Below are positions 9,490 to 16,191 of a stretch of DNA of 64,000 nucleotides, piece after piece. The stretch is from NCBI GenBank assembly GCA_025359885.1, contig JANYDG010000030.1, positions 44,015 to 108,014 on the forward strand, read 5' to 3'. This DNA is from Acidobacteriota bacterium (GTDB lineage: Bacteria; Acidobacteriota; Terriglobia; Terriglobales; Acidobacteriaceae). The position numbers and the translations under genes are program-made. The notes beneath the pieces are model-generated. The model was not told the DNA's origin and did no database searches. It saw only the letters and a program-made list of their open reading frames with translations. Every line of letters begins with the position of its first letter. Position 1 is the first letter of the stretch.

Positions 9490-10308
9490 TTACCGCAGGG
9501 TCTGCAGGTACGCCATGAGGTTGTGAATGTCGTCGTCGGTGTATTTGGGGAACATCTCGACATGGGCATCGACGGGCGAATCCACTTTGTATTTCACGTT
9601 CTCGATGCTCCAGGAGTGGTAAATGCCCTCGGCGTCGCGCAGACCAACGGTGAATTCGTCGAGGTAGGCGAGGGTTCCGGTGATGGATTTGCCGGTAGAC
9701 ATGGTGACGGAGACTTTGCTGCGGGCATCGCGGGGGTAGAGCATGCGCATCTCGAGTTCGAGGCCCTTGTGGCGTGAGGCGATACCGGCGAGATCACCGG
9801 CGGGCGAGTGGCATTTGGAGCAAGTGCCGGGGCCATCGAAGAACTTCTTCCCCTGCTCGACGTTGCCTGTTTGCAGGTCGGCAACATCGACTCCGCGCCG
9901 ACCACCCTTCTCGGAGTCGGCTACCACGACCCGGGCGCGGATGAAGGCGACGAGGGAGCGCAACTCAGGCGGGGCGAAGGGAAAGGGAGGCATCTTCTTT
10001 TCGATTCGTCCCTCGTGAATTACGGCCATGATCTGGTCACCGGTCTTGTCGCCGAGGACGAGCTTGGAGCGGGTAAGATCGGGGCCGGTTTCGCCACCCA
10101 TGGCGTCGCGGCCGTGGCAAAAGGCGCAACTCTGCTGAAAGAGGGCCTCTCCCTGTTTGGCGGCAGACGCATCCGTCGCCGGGGCGGGTGCCTGTGCAGC
10201 GGAGGAGGCTTGCACGGGTGGTTGAGTGAAAGCGAAGGATAGTGCCACCAGAGAAAGAACAGAAATAGAACCAAAAAGAAGGCGTTGCTTGAGCAGGTGA
10301 GTTGTCAT
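9490..10308 (-). CDS. Secreted dihaem cytochrome c, partner of the PQQ dehydrogenases
   Basis: 272 residues from the ATG at 10308 (MTTHLLKQRL), chosen because it gives a conventional signal peptide ending near 'VQAS'; an ATG 36 bp upstream (10344) is the alternative. Two haem-binding CxxCH motifs are visible: CAFCH at residues 61-65 and CSKCH about 110 residues later, each with a later Met-containing segment. The region after the second haem ('MSTGKSITGTLAYLDEFTVGLRD') resembles the insert seen in acidobacterial cytochromes encoded next to quinoproteins. It is the first gene of the operon with the two PQQ dehydrogenases, so it is probably their periplasmic electron acceptor. Confidence 0.85.
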   Translation of the reverse strand: MTTHLLKQRLLFGSISVLSLVALSFAFTQPPVQASSAAQAPAPATDASAAKQGEALFQQSCAFCHGRDAMGGETGPDLTRSKLVLGDKTGDQIMAVIHEGRIEKKMPPFPFAPPELRSLVAFIRARVVVADSEKGGRRGVDVADLQTGNVEQGKKFFDGPGTCSKCHSPAGDLAGIASRHKGLELEMRMLYPRDARSKVSVTMSTGKSITGTLAYLDEFTVGLRDAEGIYHSWSIENVKYKVDSPVDAHVEMFPKYTDDDIHNLMAYLQTLR

Positions 10309-10730
10309 GCGAATTAAAGCGCTCCACTTGTATCTCGCCGACATGGGGGCGGCGAAATAAAATTCATTCAGGATTTCTGAATAGGCCCCTCTGATTTGTT
10401 GCGGAATCTCAAAAGGAAGAAAGCGTTACCATGCGGACCTGGGAAATGATCCCAGCTTTCTTCTTTTCTATTTTGCGTTCGTGCTGGAGCTGGGTTCGTT
10501 GCCTGATTCCGAACAAGTATAGCGTCTCAGAATGATGTTGCGGAAGTCGCTTAAATCTCTTGTTTCAATTCCAATTCAAACACCAGAAGTGCGGGGCTCT
10601 CGCTATACTAGTCCGGAGCCGAGCTGAATTTGCACCGGGGAATCCCTGCCACGGGGGTGAGCCGAGGCGCTGTGCGGTTGACACTGCAGCGCAATTTGCG
10701 AAGAGCTATCGGAAGCTTCCCGGGGGTTGG
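10309..10730. other. Divergent intergenic region with hairpin and candidate promoter
   Basis: 422 bp between the divergently transcribed cytochrome genes. It holds a strong nested inverted repeat (10416-10463) and, on the plus strand, a TATACT box at 10604-10609 that could serve the ActE-like gene, giving a leader of roughly 115 bases. No good -35 was seen at standard spacing. The plus-strand frame is open from 10560 but reads as non-coding before the lipoprotein signal. Confidence 0.5.
10416..10463. repeat. Nested inverted repeat in divergent cytochrome promoter region
   Basis: Outer arms GAAGAAAGC (10416-10424) and GCTTTCTTC (10455-10463) match perfectly, and inside them CTGGGA (10439-10444) and TCCCAG (10450-10455) form a second stem with a 5-base loop. 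A T-rich run follows on the plus strand. It could be a leader structure for the minus-strand cytochrome transcript, an operator, or a terminator for an unseen short transcript. Confidence 0.6.
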
Positions 10731-11828
10731 ATGAAGTACAAGTCAAAGCGCGCTGCCCTGGCATGCGTGGGTTTGCTGGGGTTGCTGTTTTTTGTTGGTT
10801 GCCGACAGGACATGCAGGACCAGCCCAAGTTCATTCCGCAACGCCATTCTGCATTTTTCCAGGATGGCCGATCAGCGCGGCCCAAGGTGCCGGGGACGGT
10901 TTCGCGTTCTGAGCCGCTTGAGGACGGATACTTTTATACTGGCCTGATCAATGGCGCCGAAGGAAATGCTCTGCCGTTCGCGGCGAATCTTACGGTGCTC
11001 ATGCGAGGCAAGGAGCGCTTTAACATCTACTGCTCACCCTGCCACTCGCGCGTTGGTAACGGGATGGGCGCCATTGTTGGACGGGGATACAAATCAGCCG
11101 GAAATTTTCAGGGAACCCGTCTAAGGCAGGCTCCGCTGGGCCACTTTTTCTTTGTGATGTCGCACGGTTACGGAGCAATGCCGAGCTACCGGGTAGAGCT
11201 GGCACCGGAAGACCGGTGGGCTGTCGCAGCCTACATTCGCGCACTCCAGCTGAGCCAGAATGCGACCAGCGCGGATGTTCCCAGCGGGGCGAAGGTCGCC
11301 ACGGTGACGGATCTGCTGGAAAAGGCGAGCTACTCGAAGAACTTTCTGGATTCGTGGGGTGTTACGGCAGACGACGACAGGTCGTCAGGGACCCCGGAGG
11401 TTGCGACAGCTTTACCGGTGGCCGCGCCGCCCGCAGCAATAAAGTCGGCGGCTGACGCTAATGCAAAGAAGACAGACGCGACCGCTCTCTCAAAGGAATT
11501 GAAAGCCGGCGGCGCCCAAACCGTCGGCAAAGACGGCAAGCAGCCGGTGGCGGTAGCGGAGGCGCATGCAGCCGCGGCACATAAGGGAGACCCGGAGCAT
11601 GGCAAGGTGATCTATTCGGCCAATTGCATGGTCTGCCACCAGGCTTCACGCGCTGGCATTCCGCCTATCTTCCCTTCCCTGCTGGGCATTGTGGAGACGG
11701 ATGGAGAGGCCAAGGTGCGAAGGGTTGTGAAGGAAGGAGTGGCTGACGCGAAGCCGCCGATGCCCCCTCATCCGGACTTCAAAGACTCTGACTTTGATGA
11801 TCTGATCGCCTATCTGCGCACGAAATAG
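10731..11828 (+). CDS. ActE-like lipoprotein cytochrome c with a second C-terminal haem domain
   Basis: 365 residues from ATG 10731, preceded by GGGGGTTGG. The N-terminus is a lipoprotein signal (LLFFVGC lipobox), then 'QDMQDQPKFIPQRHSAFF.DGRSARP', the hallmark opening of the ActE subunit of alternative complex III. The first haem motif is CSPCH with 'RVGNGMG', and a Met-ligand region 'SHGYGAMPSY' follows. After an Ala/Lys-rich linker a second cytochrome domain appears: CMVCH with 'GIPPIFPSLLGIVETDG' and a C-terminal 'MPPHPDF'. No other ACIII subunit lies nearby, so this is an isolated membrane-anchored dihaem carrier. A role linking the quinol pool or a cytochrome oxidase to the PQQ system next door is inferred only. 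Confidence 0.8.
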   Translation: MKYKSKRAALACVGLLGLLFFVGCRQDMQDQPKFIPQRHSAFFQDGRSARPKVPGTVSRSEPLEDGYFYTGLINGAEGNALPFAANLTVLMRGKERFNIYCSPCHSRVGNGMGAIVGRGYKSAGNFQGTRLRQAPLGHFFFVMSHGYGAMPSYRVELAPEDRWAVAAYIRALQLSQNATSADVPSGAKVATVTDLLEKASYSKNFLDSWGVTADDDRSSGTPEVATALPVAAPPAAIKSAADANAKKTDATALSKELKAGGAQTVGKDGKQPVAVAEAHAAAAHKGDPEHGKVIYSANCMVCHQASRAGIPPIFPSLLGIVETDGEAKVRRVVKEGVADAKPPMPPHPDFKDSDFDDLIAYLRTK

Positions 11829-11873
11829 AGGACAAAAGCAGACAAGGCCGTTGGTGTCGCGGCACTTCAAAGA

Positions 11874-11919
11874 AAAGGGCAGGCTCCAGACCGAGATGTA
11901 TCGGTGGGGCGTGCCCTTT
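11874..11919. terminator. Hairpin between convergent genes
   Basis: AAAGGGCA (11874-11881) and TGCCCTTT (11912-11919) pair perfectly, with an inner CCGA/TCGG stem (11891-11894, 11901-11904). A-rich sequence precedes and T-rich follows the arms, and it sits between the converging ends of the ActE-like and isomerase genes, so a bidirectional terminator is likely. Confidence 0.6.
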
Positions 11920-11948
11920 GCCGGTTACGGGGAGCAGCCTGCTGAATC

Positions 11949-12908
11949 TCAGACCCACCAGGCTGCTGCGGGCGTTTCCTTGAGGACGATTTCGTTGAGG
12001 AACCGTGCGGCGCGGCTCAGACCTTCATCCGGAGAGAGCAGGCTGTCTTCATGCTCGATGGAAAGGACGTCATCGTAGCCGAACAGACGCAGGGTGGAGA
12101 CAAATTCCTTCCACCACTCGGCTCCGTGGCCGTAGCCGCAGGTGCGGAAGATCCAGCCTCGGTTGCGCTCATCGGTGTAGGGTTTGGTATCGAGAACGCC
12201 GGTGCGGGTGAGGTTGACGGGGTACATCTGGGTGTCTTTTGCGTGGACATGGAAGATGGCATCGCCGAGGATGCGGATGGCGGCAATGGGGTCGATTCCC
12301 TGCCAGAACATGTGGCTGGGATCGTAGTTGCAGCCGAGAGCCGGGCCGGCGATGGAGCGCAGGCGGAGCATGGTTTCAGGACTGTAGACAACGAAGCCGG
12401 GGTGCATTTCGATAGCGATGCGGACGCCGTGGTCGGAGGCGAATCTGGCGCGGTCAATCCAATAAGGCCCGACGACTTTATCCCACTGCCAGGCAAGCAC
12501 GTCAAGGTACTCGGGAGGCCAGGGGCACGTGACCCAGTTGGGGGCCTTGGCGCCGGGTTGATCGCCGGGGCAGCCTGAGAAATCGACGACGGTCGAAACG
12601 CCGAGTTTTTCGGCGAGGAGGATGGTTTTGCGATTCACTTCCTGGGCCGCGCCGGCCTGCGCCGGGTCAGGATGCAGGGGGTTGCTGTGACAACTGAGGG
12701 CGCTGATCGAGAATTCGTGCTTTTGCAAGAGAGCCTTGAAGCTCTCGATAGCAGCCGCATCTTCCAGCATTCCGAGGTCGCAGTGTGCGCTGCCCGGATA
12801 GCTGCCAGTGGCCAGCTCAACGGTAGAAATATCCAGCGTCTTGAGCTTGGCCAAAACCGTTTCGAGCGATAGCTGCGACAGCAGGGGGGTGAATACTCCC
12901 AATCTCAT
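11949..12908 (-). CDS. Sugar phosphate isomerase/epimerase-family TIM-barrel protein
   Basis: 319 residues opening MRLGVFTPLLSQLSLETVLA, the usual start of the xylose-isomerase-like TIM-barrel family (AP endonuclease family 2 fold). Metal-ligand style segments are visible: 'IAIEMHPGFVVYSPETM', 'NYDPSHMFWQGIDP', 'IFHVHAKDT' and 'LSIEHED', supplying the Glu, Asp, His and Glu expected for a divalent-metal site. It is the last gene of a three-gene minus-strand cluster with a Gfo/Idh/MocA oxidoreductase (69 bp upstream) and a ThuA protein, a combination typical of sugar or inositol-type catabolism. Exact substrate unknown. Confidence 0.85.
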   Translation of the reverse strand: MRLGVFTPLLSQLSLETVLAKLKTLDISTVELATGSYPGSAHCDLGMLEDAAAIESFKALLQKHEFSISALSCHSNPLHPDPAQAGAAQEVNRKTILLAEKLGVSTVVDFSGCPGDQPGAKAPNWVTCPWPPEYLDVLAWQWDKVVGPYWIDRARFASDHGVRIAIEMHPGFVVYSPETMLRLRSIAGPALGCNYDPSHMFWQGIDPIAAIRILGDAIFHVHAKDTQMYPVNLTRTGVLDTKPYTDERNRGWIFRTCGYGHGAEWWKEFVSTLRLFGYDDVLSIEHEDSLLSPDEGLSRAARFLNEIVLKETPAAAWWV

Positions 12909-12977
12909 TCCTAAGGCTCCCGTTTCAAATTCTGGTTGTCATCATGCACTGCCGATGGGAGAGTTGTCACTGGGGTT

Positions 12978-14150
12978 CTACGAACCGGCTGGATGGAATT
13001 GAACTGGCTCCCAGACGCCCCCGGCGCGGCTGCTGCGGAGCATGGCGTCGACGAGGCAGACGGAGCGATAGCCGTCTTCAAAAGTGGGCAACATGGAGGG
13101 TTTGGTGGCAGGCGTGGCCCCGGCCTGGATCCAGCCATAGGCGTCGCGGATGAGGTTGCAGAAGGCGTCTGCCCAGGACTCCTGATGGCCGCCGGGCAGG
13201 TGGGTGTAGCGCAGAGCGTCTTCTGAAACCAGGGAAGGATCCTTGGCCAGGAGCTCGTTGGCGCGGTTATGGCGGCCGATCCAGAGCTCGTTTTGCTGCT
13301 CCTGCTTCCATTTCAGCGAGAGGTTGCGGCCGTTGACTTCGAGGACCAGGTCGTTCTTGTGGCCGGGCAGCACCTGGCCGACCGAGAAACAGCCCTTGGC
13401 ACCGTTTTCAAAGCGCAGGAGCACGCTGGCCAGATCTTCTGACCGCACATCAACCGGCACGCGATCTGCCCCGGCCTTGGACGAGAAGGCCTCAGCCGAA
13501 GCTCCTGCCGAATAGCGCACTGGAATGACGGTGGTGATGTCGGCGAGGACCGATACGATTTTGAGGCCTGAAACATGCTCGGCGAGATCGCACCAATGGG
13601 AGCCAATATCGCCAAGGGCAGAGGTTGCGCCGCCCTTGGCTGGATCGGAGCGCCAGGAGTAGACGTTGGGGTCGGCCATCCAATCCTGGAGGTAGTGCCC
13701 GTGGACGAAGCTCAGGTCGCCGCTTTCGCCTTTGGCTACCATGCCCCGTGCCTGCTGCACGAGCGGATTGCCACGGTAGTTGAAGGTGACGACGTGGGCT
13801 ACTCCTGCAGCCAGGGCGGCGTCGCGCATTTGCCGCCCTTCGTCTGGATTGATGGCCAAGGGCTTGTCGGAAATGACGTGCTTGCCCGCCGCAAGAGCTG
13901 CCAGGGTAACGGGCAGATGCAGGTAGTTGGGCGTGGTGTTGTGGATGACGTCCACAGCCGGGTCTGCGATCAGGTCGTGGTAGTTGCCGTAAGCGCGATC
14001 CACCTTGTATTCGTGCGCTTTCTTTTCGGCGGACGCCTGGGAGGAGCCAGCAACTGCGATCACATCGACATCGCCGAGCCGCCGCACTGCGTCGATGTGG
14101 TGCCGGGCCACAAATCCGGGGCCGACCAGGCCCATTCCGAGTCTTTTCAT
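12978..14150 (-). CDS. Gfo/Idh/MocA-family NAD(P)-dependent oxidoreductase
   Basis: 390 residues, start MKRLGMGLVGPGFVARHH. The N-terminal Rossmann motif (GLVGPGFVA) is followed by the family signature 'KHVISDKPLAIN' (the EKP-like motif, here DKP with the catalytic Lys), and the C-terminal alpha/beta domain includes 'ALGDIGSHWCDLAEHVSG', a family-typical Asp/His segment. It probably oxidises or reduces a sugar or cyclitol using NAD(P). The gene is 35 bp downstream of the ThuA gene and 69 bp upstream of the isomerase gene, in one likely operon. Confidence 0.88.
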   Translation of the reverse strand: MKRLGMGLVGPGFVARHHIDAVRRLGDVDVIAVAGSSQASAEKKAHEYKVDRAYGNYHDLIADPAVDVIHNTTPNYLHLPVTLAALAAGKHVISDKPLAINPDEGRQMRDAALAAGVAHVVTFNYRGNPLVQQARGMVAKGESGDLSFVHGHYLQDWMADPNVYSWRSDPAKGGATSALGDIGSHWCDLAEHVSGLKIVSVLADITTVIPVRYSAGASAEAFSSKAGADRVPVDVRSEDLASVLLRFENGAKGCFSVGQVLPGHKNDLVLEVNGRNLSLKWKQEQQNELWIGRHNRANELLAKDPSLVSEDALRYTHLPGGHQESWADAFCNLIRDAYGWIQAGATPATKPSMLPTFEDGYRSVCLVDAMLRSSRAGGVWEPVQFHPAGS

Positions 14151-14185
14151 CGATTCCTCTTCGTCGCAACTTTGTGGAAAGAGAT

Positions 14186-15070
14186 CTACCGGGCTGCCGG
14201 TTTGGCGTGGGTGGCGGTGCTGCCCTCTGTCATGCCGAGCGCCCAGCGTACGGCCTCAAAGTACATCTTGCGAATGTCGGGATCGTCCCAGGCTTCTTCG
14301 GTATGGCCGAGCGTGGAGTAGAAGACGCGACCCTTGCCGTACATCTTGCTCCAGGCGACGGGGAAGTCATGGTCGGTGCGATGGATGCGGGTGTTCTTGG
14401 GGTCAAAGTTCAGCTTGGAGGCGTCGAGGCTGAGCAGGACGTTGACCTTGTCGCGGGACCATGATTTGGGCTGATAGATCTCGTCGAACTTCACAAAAGC
14501 TTTGGGGAAGTGGCGCACGGCGGGGAAATCCGGGTCTTCTGTCAGGATGGGTGCCTGGAAGGTGGTCCAGGGATGCTCGTCGAACCATCCGCCGATCATT
14601 TCGCCGTATTCCGGCCATTTGTAGTTGGTGTCGAGCGCGGCGTGGATACCGATGAAGGCTTTGCCATCGTCATGGATGAAGGAGAGCATGTCTGCCTTTT
14701 GACTGTCGTCCATGTCCAGCTCTGAGGTGGTGCTGGCAAAGATGATCAAGTCAAAGTAGTTGAGATTTTTGGTATTGCGGCCTAGGTCTTTCTTGGTGAG
14801 CAACTCGGTATCGGTGCGCATCGTGGTGTCCCACAGGCCGCTCTCTTTGCCGAGGTTGAAGATGGTTGCCATGGCGGTTGAGACGGAATCGTGCTCGAAG
14901 CCCTTGGTTTGTCCAATGACGAGCACATGTTTGAGGTGAATCTGCTTGCTGTGGGGTGCGGCTGGCAGGGTTTCAAGAGAAGTGCTCTGGCCAGGCAAGG
15001 GTCTGGAAAACGTCATTGCCAGACCCATCAGGGCGAGGGAAAGCAGCATGGTACCTCGGTGAACGCGCAC
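14186..15070 (-). CDS. ThuA-domain secreted protein
   Basis: 294 residues when started at the GTG at 15070, which has an AGGAG five bases upstream; the ATG at 15049 is the alternative. The frame is open further upstream but that part reads as non-coding. A signal peptide (LLSLALMGLAMTFSRPLPGQ) is followed by a ThuA-like fold: 'HVLVIGQTKGFEHDSV', 'DLIIFASTTSELDMDD', 'FIGIHAALDTNYKWPEYGEMIGG', 'PVAWSKMYGKGRVFYSTLGHTEEAW'. ThuA proteins accompany trehalose or other sugar utilisation genes. First gene of the ThuA-oxidoreductase-isomerase cluster. Confidence 0.85.
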   Translation of the reverse strand: MRVHRGTMLLSLALMGLAMTFSRPLPGQSTSLETLPAAPHSKQIHLKHVLVIGQTKGFEHDSVSTAMATIFNLGKESGLWDTTMRTDTELLTKKDLGRNTKNLNYFDLIIFASTTSELDMDDSQKADMLSFIHDDGKAFIGIHAALDTNYKWPEYGEMIGGWFDEHPWTTFQAPILTEDPDFPAVRHFPKAFVKFDEIYQPKSWSRDKVNVLLSLDASKLNFDPKNTRIHRTDHDFPVAWSKMYGKGRVFYSTLGHTEEAWDDPDIRKMYFEAVRWALGMTEGSTATHAKPAAR

Positions 15071-15312
15071 GTTGACTCCTGTTTGAAGATTGCAATCTAA
15101 GTTTGTAGCCTGAAGCTGATTGAGTTGAGGGAAGTCCCGGGGTCTGGTTCCAGCGAAAATCGGTTTATTGGCTGCGAACTGCACTGCCCGGTGCGACCTG
15201 GTTCGGCGCAGTTGCTGGCTGTTTTTTGGTTCGCAAAGGAGTGTACGCGGGTATTGCCGGGGTATGCAACCGCCGGGGTGTTGCCGGAGGCCCTGGGGAT
15301 TTTCAGAAGGCG

Positions 15313-16191
15313 TTATGCTTCGACTGGTTCCATATCGACACCCACTTTGAGGGTGTGAGCACCGCCGCCCAGTACCAGGCCGCGAAGGGGGCTTACGTCG
15401 CTGTAGTCCCGGCCCCAGGCGAGGGTGACGTGACCATCGGAGGGGACGACATTGTTGGTGGGATCGACGTCGAGCCAGCCGCTTCCGGGGCAGTAGGCAG
15501 ACACCCATGCGTGCGACGCGTCGGCACCAATGAGTCTGGGCTTACCGGGCGGGGGATAGGTGCGGAGGTACCCGCTGACGTAGCGTGCAGCGAGATTGAG
15601 CGAGCGAAGGCAGGCAATCTGCACGTGGGCAAAGTCCTGGCAGACGCCTCGCCGTTTTTTGAAGACCTCTTCAGGAGGAGTGCGGACGTTGGTGACTTTG
15701 GCGTCGAAGTGAAAGTCTTTGAAGATGCGGGTGGTGAGGTCGCGCAGCGCCTCTGGCATGGGCCGCCGCGGGGTGAAGGAGAGGCGGGCGTAGGCGGCAA
15801 ACTCCGGCCGGACGCGAATGCGGGGTGATTCAAATCCAAACTGAAACGCTTCGAGACCTGCAGGGCTGTGATCGGAAGGGAGGGAGCGGGCGGCCTCTTC
15901 CCATGGAATCATATTTTCAGAGGCTTGAGGCGCTGGTCCTGCCAGCCTTACCTGGCTTTGCGCCTCGACGACCAACTCCTTGTGGGGTTCCTGAATCGTG
16001 AAAAAGCAGAGCGTATTGCCATAGAAGTCGACGCGCTCAGACCGTGTGACCGGGGTGGGAAAGATGTGCAGTTGACTCTGGGCCAACTGGTGGTTGGGAA
16101 GGTTGCGCGGTTTGAGGCATGCGACATGGTTGCCCACCGAGACTGGATATTTGTATTTATAGGTAGTTCGGTGGACGATCTTGTACATCAT
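15313..16191 (-). CDS. Transglutaminase-like cysteine protease-fold protein
   Basis: 292 residues from ATG 16191 (a second ATG follows directly at 16188). The N-terminus (YKIVHRTTYKYKYPVSVGNH) is the bacterial transglutaminase-like N-terminal beta domain, and the core holds the triad: Cys184 in 'RRGVCQDFAHV', His227 in 'ADASHAWVSAY' and Asp243 in 'GWLDVDPTNN'. No signal peptide, so cytoplasmic. The start overlaps the stop of the ATP-grasp/alpha-E gene by 4 bp (ATGA), implying translational coupling. In this context the protein is predicted to hydrolyse or transfer amide bonds on a peptide made or modified by its neighbours; the real substrate is unknown. Confidence 0.9.
   Translation of the reverse strand: MMYKIVHRTTYKYKYPVSVGNHVACLKPRNLPNHQLAQSQLHIFPTPVTRSERVDFYGNTLCFFTIQEPHKELVVEAQSQVRLAGPAPQASENMIPWEEAARSLPSDHSPAGLEAFQFGFESPRIRVRPEFAAYARLSFTPRRPMPEALRDLTTRIFKDFHFDAKVTNVRTPPEEVFKKRRGVCQDFAHVQIACLRSLNLAARYVSGYLRTYPPPGKPRLIGADASHAWVSAYCPGSGWLDVDPTNNVVPSDGHVTLAWGRDYSDVSPLRGLVLGGGAHTLKVGVDMEPVEA

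Noticed and set aside
10610..10730. Cobalamin-type riboswitch in the leader of the ActE-like gene
   Set aside because: The leader is GC-rich and holds a few B12-box-like letters, but the conserved core is absent.
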